NCBI GenBank assembly: GCA_900545275.1 | Contig: UQYG01000002.1 | Span: forward strand, 62,001-126,000 | DNA length: 64,000 nucleotides | Direction: 5' to 3' | Source of the DNA: an uncultured Sutterella sp. | GTDB taxonomy: Bacteria > Pseudomonadota > Gammaproteobacteria > Burkholderiales > Burkholderiaceae_F | Made by a program: the position numbers and the translations under genes | Shown here: one piece after another, positions 26,490-33,676 of the stretch | Layout of the letters: each line of letters starts with the position of its first letter | How positions within the stretch are numbered: position 1 is the first letter of the stretch | The notes under the pieces: model-generated | Databases searched by the model: none | What the model was told of the DNA's origin: nothing | What the model saw: the letters and a program-made list of their open reading frames with translations, nothing else

Positions 26490-27449
26490 ATGACGCAAGC
26501 CAATCATCCCGCCTTCGTGCGCCTTGCGAGCCTCGGCGTCACGATCGTGACGGGGAAGGACGCTCTTACGTTCCTTCACGGACAATTCACGAACCGTCTT
26601 GACCCGATCGGTCGCCGCGCGCCGCTCGCGGGCTACTGCTCTCCGAAGGGACGGCTTCTCGCCACGATGCGCGTCTGGGGCGAAGAAAACGCTTTGTGCC
26701 TTCTTCTGCCCAAGTCGGTCGAACCCTCTTTTCTGAAGCGAATCCGCATGTTCGTATTGCGCGCCGACGTGCACTTTGCGCCCGACGAAGAACGCACGCT
26801 GCTCGCGGGCTTCGGCGACGAGGCCGAAGCCCTCCTCGGGGAACGTCTCGCCGCGTCGGGCGCAGCGCTTCCGGCCGTCAACGAAGTCGCCGCAACCCCC
26901 GCCCTCACGGTCGTGCGCGTCCCCGACTCGCCGGATCTTCCGGGCGTCGCCCGCGCGGGCGTCCGCTATCTCGCGCTCGTCAAGGATGCCGAATCCTTTG
27001 CCCCCGCCGAGGACGACTCCTACTGGTGGGCGACCGAAGCCGCCGCCGGCATCGGCTCCGTTCTTGCCGCAACGGTCGACCGCTTCGTTCCGCAGTCGAT
27101 CAACTACGAGCTCACCGACGGCGTCGTCTTCAACAAAGGCTGCTACCCAGGCCAGGAAGTGGTGTCGCGGATTCAGCATCTGGGGACGCCTTCGCGCCGC
27201 ATGGCCCTGGGGCTCGCGCAAACGCCGGTTCTCCCGGAAGCCGGTGCGGGCCTGTACGCACTGAAGGGAGGAGCGCGCACACCGTCGGGCGACGTCGTCT
27301 TCGCCGTACGGGGCGAAAACGCCGCGGCGGTCCTCGTTTCGCTTCCGACGGGCGACTTAGGGCACGAATTGTCGCTTGACGCCGAAGGCGGGATCCCCGT
27401 CAAGCTCGTGCCGCTTCCCTACGAAATCCGCAACGTGCTCGACCACTGA
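26490..27449 (+). CDS. ygfZ: tRNA-modifying / folate-binding protein YgfZ
   Basis: 319 residues. ATG 26490 preceded by AAAGGA. The signature KGCYPGQEVVSR (family motif K-G-C-Y-x-G-Q-E) is present, as are N-terminal GcvT-like folds (TGKDALTFLHGQFTND-like segment). YgfZ uses a folate to help maintain iron-sulfur enzymes such as MiaB. It is separated from divergent mltG by about 150 bases. Confidence 0.92.
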   Translation: MTQANHPAFVRLASLGVTIVTGKDALTFLHGQFTNRLDPIGRRAPLAGYCSPKGRLLATMRVWGEENALCLLLPKSVEPSFLKRIRMFVLRADVHFAPDEERTLLAGFGDEAEALLGERLAASGAALPAVNEVAATPALTVVRVPDSPDLPGVARAGVRYLALVKDAESFAPAEDDSYWWATEAAAGIGSVLAATVDRFVPQSINYELTDGVVFNKGCYPGQEVVSRIQHLGTPSRRMALGLAQTPVLPEAGAGLYALKGGARTPSGDVVFAVRGENAAAVLVSLPTGDLGHELSLDAEGGIPVKLVPLPYEIRNVLDH

Positions 27450-27474
27450 GGGGGCATTCTCTGCGGTGCAACTT

Positions 27475-27508
27475 GGGGACGTCTTGTGAGAAGGCGTCCC
27501 TTTTTTTT
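27475..27508 (+). terminator. Terminator of ygfZ
   Basis: GGGACGTCTT (27476-27485) pairs with AAGGCGTCCC (27491-27500), followed by eight T. Confidence 0.9.
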
Positions 27509-27793
27509 CGCCTTATTCCCTGCGGGCCAGAAACTTTTCATCGTCCGATCCGCTCCGGCGCGTCCTCTTCTTCCCTTCACTCCACTTTCCGAAATACGTT
27601 TTTCCGAAAAGCGGAATCAGATTTCATCCGACTTCTTTTTTGATATACGCAAAACTAAAGACCTTCATTCCTCCGCAACACCCGATCCAATCGACAACGA
27701 CATACTTTCCGCCCTCATCTCCTACATAATTCCGAGATCTTATGATCTCAATCATGAAAAAGCGCATTTTTTACACAAAATAAGCGCGATTCA
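27509..27793. other. AT-rich region upstream of the speFL promoter, no gene seen
   Basis: About 285 bases with low G+C compared with the flanks. No open frame with a ribosome binding site. It may contain further regulator sites for the polyamine operon. Confidence 0.4.
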
Positions 27794-27836
27794 TTGATAT
27801 TTATCATTGCTTTTTAGGCGTTTCCATTGATAGGAT
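27794..27836 (+). promoter_or_regulatory. Predicted FNR-type activator site and -10 element of the speFL-speF-potE operon
   Basis: TTGATATTTATCAT (27794-27807) matches the FNR consensus TTGAT-N4-ATCAA in 9 of 10 positions. TAGGAT (27831-27836) is a candidate -10. If transcription starts at about 27842-27843, the dyad is centred 41.5-42.5 bases upstream, the standard class II FNR position. The resulting leader up to the leader-peptide start is about 50 bases. Anaerobic activation would fit an amino-acid decarboxylase. Confidence 0.55.
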
Positions 27837-27850
27837 ATCGTCATTCGGTA

Positions 27851-27875
27851 CGGCGCCACCCGGTGCCGCGATTTT
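27851..27875 (+). promoter_or_regulatory. 5' leader hairpin before the speFL start
   Basis: CGGCGCC (27851-27857) pairs with GGTGCCG (27862-27868), with one G-T pair and a 4-base loop, then CGATTTTTCC. It would be just inside the predicted transcript start and just upstream of the leader-peptide ribosome binding site. It could stabilise the 5' end or act as a weak attenuator. Confidence 0.4.
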
Positions 27876-27891
27876 TCCAAGAGGTGTCAAC

Positions 27892-28014
27892 ATGTGCGTT
27901 TACAATGCTGATAGCTCACTATGTAACGTGGGCATGCGCCGGACATGTCATCTGATGTGCTTCGCGCTCCGATCCTGTTTCGACTTTGCGCGCTTCGCCA
28001 CCGACACAATTTAA
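27892..28014 (+). CDS. speFL: SpeFL-like ornithine-sensing leader (arrest) peptide
   Basis: 40 codons, ATG 27892 to TAA 28012-28014, with AAGAGG eight bases upstream. Residues 15-27 read MRRTCHLMCFALR and 29-35 read CFDFARF. The E. coli/Salmonella SpeFL arrest peptide (34 residues) has IRRTTHIMKFAHR and SFDFHFF at the same spacing: RRT, H, M, FA, R, FDF and F are identical. In enterobacteria this peptide binds ornithine in the ribosome exit tunnel, stalls, and so prevents Rho-dependent termination ahead of speF (established knowledge). Here the peptide also precedes an ornithine decarboxylase and potE. Its C-terminus (ATDTI) is two residues longer than a strict alignment and lacks the final NAR; the N-terminus has extra Cys residues. 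Confidence 0.85.
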   Translation: MCVYNADSSLCNVGMRRTCHLMCFALRSCFDFARFATDTI

Positions 28015-28377
28015 TCCTCCGCCTCTCGGTCGCGCCGTAGCTTTCTTCGGCCGCGCACCGTGCCTTTGTCCGACCGCTTTTTTCTCCCTTAGCGTTCCGG
28101 ACTCCTCTCCCAATCTCTTTCTTTCAAACGTCTTCGACGGACCGGTTGCGCCCTGCTCGTGAAATCGGCAGCGTCCCGCGCTCCCTTCCCGCCGATCGTC
28201 GCGTCCGCCTGTTCGTCCGCTCCTTTTTGATGGACGGCGGAATCGTCTCGTGCGACTCGAAAAGAGATTCGGGAACCACAATTCCACTTTTCGCGTGATG
28301 GCACATGACTGCCAGGGGGACATGCACCCTGAATTCCGCCACGCGCCAAAACCAAATTTCTCTGTGAGGATTACAAA
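28015..28377 (+). promoter_or_regulatory. C/T-rich untranslated leader between speFL and speF, possible Rho-loading region
   Basis: 363 bases without a gene. The first ~230 bases of the plus strand are rich in C and T and poor in G in many stretches (for example around 28065-28130), as expected of a Rho utilisation site. This matches the enterobacterial speF leader, where stalling on SpeFL protects the RNA from Rho. The last ~100 bases are more mixed and carry the speF ribosome binding site (TGAGGA before ATG 28378). No intrinsic terminator is seen in the gap. Confidence 0.55.
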
Positions 28378-30564
28378 ATGCGTAAGCTCTTTATCGCCGC
28401 CACCCACGAAGCCTGCGACGCCTTCTGCGCCGAACGCACGGTCGTCGACTTCGAGTGCGCCGACTTCACGACGGTTTCCGCTGCCGTGATGACCGCCGCC
28501 GAAGCGCTCGGCGGCAAGCTCGAACAGGTCGAGGAACTCGCGCTCGGGATCCCCGTCTTCGCCGTGCTCGAGGCCGGCGAAAGCCTCCCTCCCGAACTCA
28601 TCGGCCGCGTCGTGAGCGTCATCAACCGCAATGCCGACGACCTCGGACTCTTCGGCCGTCAGATCGACGCCGCCGCCAAGAAGTATGAAGATCAGGTTCT
28701 TCCCCCGTTCTTCGGCTCCCTCGAAGAATACGTCGCGCAGGGTTACGCCCAGTTCGACTGCCCGGGCCATCAGGGCGGCGCCTTCTTCCGCCGTCATCCC
28801 GCCGGTCGCGAATTCGCCGAATTCTTCGGGGAAAACGTCTTCCGCGCCGACCTCTGCAACGCCGACGTCTCGATGGGCGACCTCCTCATCCATGAAGGCG
28901 CTCCGTGTGCCGCCCAGCAGGCCGCGGCGAAGATCTACAACGCCGACAAGACCTACTTTGTCCTGAACGGCACGTCCGCTTCCAACAAGGTGGTTCTCAA
29001 CGCCCTGCTCGCCCCGGGCGATCTCGTGCTCTTCGACCGCAACAACCACAAGTCGAACCATCACGGCGCCCTCCTGCAGGCCGGCGCCAAGCCCGTTTAT
29101 CTCGAAACCGCCCGCAACGCCTACGGCTTCATCGGCGGCATCGACGAGCACTGCTTCGACGAAGCCTACCTGCGCGAACTCGTCCGCGAAACGGCTCCGG
29201 AAAAGGCCGGCGAAAAGCGTCCCTTCCGTCTCGCCGTCATTCAGCTCGGCACCTACGACGGCACGATCTACAACGCCCGTCAGGTCGTCGACCGCATCGG
29301 TCACCTCTGCGACTACATCCTCTTTGACTCGGCCTGGGTGGGCTACGAACAGTTCATCCCCATGATGAAGGACTGCTCGCCGCTTCTTCTCGAACTCGGA
29401 CCTGAAGATCCGGGCATCTTCGTGACGCAGTCCGTGCACAAGCAGCAGGCGGGCTTCTCGCAGACGTCGCAGATCCACAAGAAGGACTCGCACATCAAGG
29501 GCCAGAAGCGCTACTGCCCGCACAAGCGTCTCAACAACGCCTTCATGATGCACGCCTCCACGTCGCCCTTCTACGCGCTCTTCGCGGCGCTTGACGTCAA
29601 CGCCAAGATGCACGAAGGAGAAGCCGGCCGCCGTCTCTGGGCCGACTGCGTGCGCGTCGGCATTGAAGCGCGCAAGCTCCTGCGCAAGACCTGCAAGTAC
29701 ATCAAGCCCTTCGTTCCGGCTGTGGTGGACGGCAAGCCCTGGGAGAGCTACCCCACCGACGAAATGGTCAACGACCTGCGCTTCTTTGCATTCAAGCCGG
29801 GCGACGCCTGGCACAACTTCGAAGGCTACGGCGATCACCAGTACTTCGTCGATCCCTGCAAGTTCCTCCTGACGACGCCGGGCATCAACGCCGAAACCGC
29901 CGTCTATGAAGACTTCGGGGTTCCCGCCACGATTCTGGCGAACTTCCTCCGCGAAAACGGCATCATTCCGGAAAAGTGCGACCTCAATTCGATTCTCTTC
30001 CTGATGACGCCCGCCGAAGACACGGCCAAGATGGAACACCTCGTCACGCAGATCAAGCGTTTCGAAGACTTCCTCGACGCCGACGCGCCGCTCTCGGAAG
30101 TGCTTCCGGCCATCTACAAGGCCAACGAAGAACGCTATCGCGGCTACACGATCCGTCAGCTCTGCCAGGAAATGCACGACTTCTACAAGGCGGGCAACGT
30201 CAAGCAGCTGCAAAAGGAAATGTTCCGCAAGGCTCACTTCCCGCGCCGCGCGCTTGAACCGCAGGCCGCCCACTTTGAATTCATCCGCGGCAACGCCGAG
30301 CTGGTCGCGCTTGAAAACGCCGAAGGCCGCATCGCCGTCGAAGGCGCCCTTCCCTATCCTCCGGGCGTGCTCTGCGTGGTCCCGGGCGAAGTCTGGGGCG
30401 ACTCCGTACAGAAGTACTTCCTCGCGCTTGAAGAAGGCATCAACCGCTTCCCGGGCTTCTCGCCCGAACTGCAGGGCGTCTACATCAACACCGACGCCGA
30501 CGGCCGCAAGCGCGCCTACGGCTATGTCCTGACGAAGGAACGCGAAGCCGAACTCATCAAGTAA
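28378..30564 (+). CDS. speF: Inducible ornithine decarboxylase
   Basis: 728 residues, the same size as E. coli SpeF/SpeC. It has the N-terminal wing domain (1-105), the PLP-dependent fold-type I core and a C-terminal domain. The PLP lysine is K355 in SVHKQQAGFSQTSQIH; FDSAWVGY carries the PLP-ring aspartate; the highly conserved segments CPHKRLNNAFM and EGALPYPPGVLC are present. It converts ornithine to putrescine plus CO2, consuming a proton. Followed by potE, and preceded by a SpeFL-like leader, so ornithine induction is expected. Confidence 0.95.
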   Translation: MRKLFIAATHEACDAFCAERTVVDFECADFTTVSAAVMTAAEALGGKLEQVEELALGIPVFAVLEAGESLPPELIGRVVSVINRNADDLGLFGRQIDAAAKKYEDQVLPPFFGSLEEYVAQGYAQFDCPGHQGGAFFRRHPAGREFAEFFGENVFRADLCNADVSMGDLLIHEGAPCAAQQAAAKIYNADKTYFVLNGTSASNKVVLNALLAPGDLVLFDRNNHKSNHHGALLQAGAKPVYLETARNAYGFIGGIDEHCFDEAYLRELVRETAPEKAGEKRPFRLAVIQLGTYDGTIYNARQVVDRIGHLCDYILFDSAWVGYEQFIPMMKDCSPLLLELGPEDPGIFVTQSVHKQQAGFSQTSQIHKKDSHIKGQKRYCPHKRLNNAFMMHASTSPFYALFAALDVNAKMHEGEAGRRLWADCVRVGIEARKLLRKTCKYIKPFVPAVVDGKPWESYPTDEMVNDLRFFAFKPGDAWHNFEGYGDHQYFVDPCKFLLTTPGINAETAVYEDFGVPATILANFLRENGIIPEKCDLNSILFLMTPAEDTAKMEHLVTQIKRFEDFLDADAPLSEVLPAIYKANEERYRGYTIRQLCQEMHDFYKAGNVKQLQKEMFRKAHFPRRALEPQAAHFEFIRGNAELVALENAEGRIAVEGALPYPPGVLCVVPGEVWGDSVQKYFLALEEGINRFPGFSPELQGVYINTDADGRKRAYGYVLTKEREAELIK

Positions 30565-30580
30565 GACGACCGGCCTTTCC

Positions 30581-30606
30581 GGAGGAACCCCGCGCGGGGT
30601 TCCTCT
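30581..30606 (+). promoter_or_regulatory. GC-rich hairpin between speF and potE
   Basis: AGGAACCCC (30583-30591) GCGC GGGGTTCCT (30596-30604), extendable by one or two pairs. There is no T-run after it, so it is more likely to set the speF:potE mRNA ratio by processing or 3'-end protection than to terminate. Confidence 0.55.
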
Positions 30607-30649
30607 CCGGGCACCTACGTCAGACGAACAACCCTTTGAGGCAATTACT

Positions 30650-31972
30650 ATGTCCAACAGTACCAGCAACAACAAGATGAGCGTGATGCAGCTCACGCTT
30701 CTCACGGCGCTCAACATGATGGGTTCGGGCATCATCATGCTCCCCACGAAGCTTGCGGAAATCGGAACCTTCTCGATTCTCTCCTGGCTCGTCACGGCGA
30801 CGGGCTCCACGGCGATGGCCTACGCCTTTGCCAAGTGCGGCATGCTTTCCCGCCGTCCGGGCGGCATGGGCGGATACTCCGAATACGCCTTCGGCCAATC
30901 CGGGAACTTCATGGCGAACTACACCTACGCCGTGTCCCTCATCATCGCGAACGTCGCCATCGCCGTGACGGTCGTGGGTTATGCTTCCGCCTTCTTCGAC
31001 GTGACGCTCTCGCCCGTGGGCACCTGCCTTGCGACGATCGCCACGCTCTGGATCTGCACGTCGCTCAACTTCCGCGGTCCCAAGATCACGGGCTATCTCT
31101 CGAACTTCTCCGCCTGGGGCGCGATCCTGCCGGTCGCGGGTCTCTCGCTCTTCGGCTGGTTCTGGTTCAGCCCGACGCTCTACGTCGAATCGTGGAACCC
31201 CAACAACGTGCCTTTCTTCAGCGCGCTCAGCAACTCGATCTCGATGACGCTCTGGGCCTTCCTCGGTCTTGAATCGGCCTGCGCCAACTCCGAAGCCGTG
31301 GACAATCCCGAAAAGAACGTCCCGAAGGCCGTCCTCGGCGCCACGATCGGCGTTGCCGTGATCTACATCCTCTCGACCAACATCTGCGCGGGCATCGTCG
31401 ACAACGCTTCGCTCGTTCAGTCGACGGCTCCGTTCGGTCTCGTCTTCGCCTCGATGTTCAACGACACCGTCGGCAAGATCGTGATCGGCATGATGGTCAT
31501 CTCGTGCGCGGGTTCGCTTCTTTCCTGGCAGTTCACGATCGCCCAGGTCTTCAAGTCGCTCTCCGACGCCAAGTTCTTCCCGAGCGCCTTCTCGAAGCTT
31601 ACGAAGGACGACGCCCCGGTGGTCGGCATGGTGATCATCACCTGCACGCAGACGCTCCTTTCCTTCATGACGATCAGCCCGTCGCTCTACAAGCAGTTCA
31701 CGACGCTCGTCGACCTCGCCGTCGTCACGAACGTGATGCCCTACCTTCTCTCGATGGCCGCCGTCCCGGCGCTCCTTTCGAGCGAAAAGGTCCAAAACGG
31801 CGCCGGCACGATCAAGCTCTGCGCCTTCGTGGGCACGGTGTACAGCCTCTACGCGCTCTATGCTTCGGGCTTTGAAGCGATGATGTACGGCTCGCTCGTC
31901 ACCTTCCTCGGCTGGGGCATCTACGGCGTCGCCGCCAACAAGCTCTTCAAGTCGGGTGAACTCCGCGTCTGA
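30650..31972 (+). CDS. potE: Putrescine/ornithine antiporter
   Basis: 440 residues, about 12 membrane segments, APC superfamily. Close overall pattern to E. coli PotE (439 residues): N-terminal MSVMQLTLLTALNMMGSGII and the AFLGLESACANSEAVDNPE segment are characteristic. It exchanges internal putrescine for external ornithine at the inner membrane, completing the SpeF cycle that removes cytoplasmic protons and generates proton motive force. It lies 85 bases after speF and ends at a terminator. Confidence 0.94.
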   Translation: MSNSTSNNKMSVMQLTLLTALNMMGSGIIMLPTKLAEIGTFSILSWLVTATGSTAMAYAFAKCGMLSRRPGGMGGYSEYAFGQSGNFMANYTYAVSLIIANVAIAVTVVGYASAFFDVTLSPVGTCLATIATLWICTSLNFRGPKITGYLSNFSAWGAILPVAGLSLFGWFWFSPTLYVESWNPNNVPFFSALSNSISMTLWAFLGLESACANSEAVDNPEKNVPKAVLGATIGVAVIYILSTNICAGIVDNASLVQSTAPFGLVFASMFNDTVGKIVIGMMVISCAGSLLSWQFTIAQVFKSLSDAKFFPSAFSKLTKDDAPVVGMVIITCTQTLLSFMTISPSLYKQFTTLVDLAVVTNVMPYLLSMAAVPALLSSEKVQNGAGTIKLCAFVGTVYSLYALYASGFEAMMYGSLVTFLGWGIYGVAANKLFKSGELRV

Positions 31973-31996
31973 TAAGATGACGCTTACTTGAAAACG

Positions 31997-32031
31997 ACGT
32001 CCGGTCCGGGCTCCGTCCGACCGGACGTTTT
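31997..32031 (+). terminator. Terminator of the speFL-speF-potE operon
   Basis: ACGTCCGGTC (31997-32006) pairs with GACCGGACGT (32019-32028), followed by TTT. Confidence 0.8.
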
Positions 32032-32091
32032 CGCACCGACCGGACGTCTTTCCCATCTCCCTTTTCCTCCCTCTTCGGCCGAGTCTGCATC

Positions 32092-33036
32092 GTGTTCGTC
32101 GGTTTTCTCTACGGCCTTGCCGCCACCATGATCTGGGGTTCCGTCTACGTGATCCCCCTTCTCGTGCCGGAATGTTCCCCTATTCTCTTGGCGCTCTCCC
32201 GCTACACGATCTTCGGGCTCTTTTCGCTCGGTCTCTTCGTCAAGGAACGGCATCAGGTCAGGCTTCTCCGTCGGGACGATCTTCTCCTCGCCTCGGCGCT
32301 CGGCGTCGTCGGCAATCTCCTTTACTACTGGCTGCTCGCCGAAGCCGTCCACAACGTGGGGGCGAGCCTCACGGGGATCTTCACGGCGCTCATTCCCGTC
32401 ACCGCCGCGGTCGCGGCGAACCTCACGGACCGCGAGGCGCGCGTCCCCTGGAAGGCGCTTTTACTTCCTCTCCTTTTGATCGCGTTCGGGATGGGGCTCC
32501 TCAACGTACGCGCCTTCACCCATCCGGAAGAGCTCTCCGCCGTCTCGGACGGTCTCGTCTGGGGCGTGACGGCCGCGGTTCTTTCGGTCGTCATATGGAC
32601 GTGGTTTCCCCTCGCGAACGCCAAATGGCTCAAGACCCACCCGCGCTTTTCGATGTCGCTCTGGGCGGCGGCGCAGGGCGTGACGCTGCTTCCCTTCGCG
32701 GCGGGCGGCCTCTTTCTCTACGGCGCCGTCGAGCCCGTCCCCGAGACGGTCTTTTCGTCGCCCCGCTTCCTGCTCTGCGTCTCCTTCCTTGCGATCGCCG
32801 CAAGCTGGGGAGGAAACGTCCTCTGGAACCTGATGAGCTCCCGTCTTTCCCCGCAGTTGATCGGTCAGATGCTCGTCTTCGAGGCGATCTTTGCGGTGCT
32901 CTACGACGCCGTCCTCGCCCAACGCCTTCCCGCCGCCGTCTCCTTCCTCGGCATGGCCTTCGTGCTCTCGGGGATTTCACTTTCCCTCTGCCGCTTCTCA
33001 AAGATCGAAGCCGACCGCGGAACTCTTCGCGAGTGA
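32092..33036 (+). CDS. DMT-superfamily (EamA) membrane transporter
   Basis: 314 residues, GTG start at 32092. About ten membrane segments in two EamA repeats (for example GLAATMIWGSVYVIPLL at the N-terminus). Substrate unknown. It lies downstream of potE but after a terminator, so it is probably separate. It converges with nrdG. Confidence 0.82.
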   Translation: MFVGFLYGLAATMIWGSVYVIPLLVPECSPILLALSRYTIFGLFSLGLFVKERHQVRLLRRDDLLLASALGVVGNLLYYWLLAEAVHNVGASLTGIFTALIPVTAAVAANLTDREARVPWKALLLPLLLIAFGMGLLNVRAFTHPEELSAVSDGLVWGVTAAVLSVVIWTWFPLANAKWLKTHPRFSMSLWAAAQGVTLLPFAAGGLFLYGAVEPVPETVFSSPRFLLCVSFLAIAASWGGNVLWNLMSSRLSPQLIGQMLVFEAIFAVLYDAVLAQRLPAAVSFLGMAFVLSGISLSLCRFSKIEADRGTLRE

Positions 33037-33148
33037 CGCGGGAAAGAATGGATCATGGAAAGAGGAACTCGACGCTTGTTCGGCGACTTTCTCTTCACCA
33101 TCCATCGTTCGCAAACGTGATCCGTCCCGGCACCCCGAATGCGTCAAC

Positions 33149-33172
33149 GGGGCGCCCCTTTCGAGGCGCCCC
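33149..33172. terminator. Shared terminator between the DMT gene and nrdG
   Basis: GGGGCGCC (33149-33156) and GGCGCCCC (33165-33172) form a perfect 8-bp stem. T-rich sequence follows on the plus strand (GCCGGCTTTTCGGTTTTCC). nrdG ends at 33209 on the other strand, so it may serve both. Confidence 0.7.
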
Positions 33173-33208
33173 GCCGGCTTTTCGGTTTTCCGTACCGAAC
33201 GAACTGCT

Positions 33209-33676
33209 TCAGCGTTGCGCGTGAATCGGAATCACGCGCTGATTGTCGCTTCCGTACCAAAGGCCCTTTTGCGTGACCTTCCGTTTTTCCACGAAGGGCC
33301 CGTCCACGACCGTGTCGACCCACCGCCAGAGCGGGAGCTCCGCGTGCTTTTCATAGATGCGGCCCGTCCAGAGCCACACGTCGCGCTTGTCGCCGTATCG
33401 CTCCTTGACGCGCCGCGCGAGGTCGGTCACGACCGGGGCGTTCGACTCCTCGAGCGGATCACCCCCGAGGATGCTCAGTCCCGCGACGTAGGGCTCGTCG
33501 AGGTAGCGGAAAATCGTCTCGACGGTCTCTTCGGTGAAGGGCTTTCCCGCGGAAAAGTCCCAGCTCTCGGGGTTGAAGCATCCCTTGCAGCGGAGCGTGC
33601 AGCCCGAAACAAAAAGCGAAACGCGCACGCCCGGGCCGTTGGCCGTGTCGCAGGAAGAGAGTCCAATGTAGTTCAT
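33209..33676 (-). CDS. nrdG: Anaerobic ribonucleotide reductase activating protein
   Basis: 155 residues. ATG 33676 overlaps the nrdD stop (TGATG). The radical-SAM cluster motif CTLRCKGC is present near residue 26-33, with GGDPLEE downstream. It is a small radical-SAM enzyme that installs the glycyl radical on NrdD using a 4Fe-4S cluster and S-adenosylmethionine. Confidence 0.94.
   Translation of the reverse strand: MNYIGLSSCDTANGPGVRVSLFVSGCTLRCKGCFNPESWDFSAGKPFTEETVETIFRYLDEPYVAGLSILGGDPLEESNAPVVTDLARRVKERYGDKRDVWLWTGRIYEKHAELPLWRWVDTVVDGPFVEKRKVTQKGLWYGSDNQRVIPIHAQR

Noticed and set aside
27919..30810. A 963-codon minus-strand open frame opposite speF
   Set aside because: Shadow of speF; it also covers the leader region, where the plus-strand SpeFL-like peptide has far stronger evidence.
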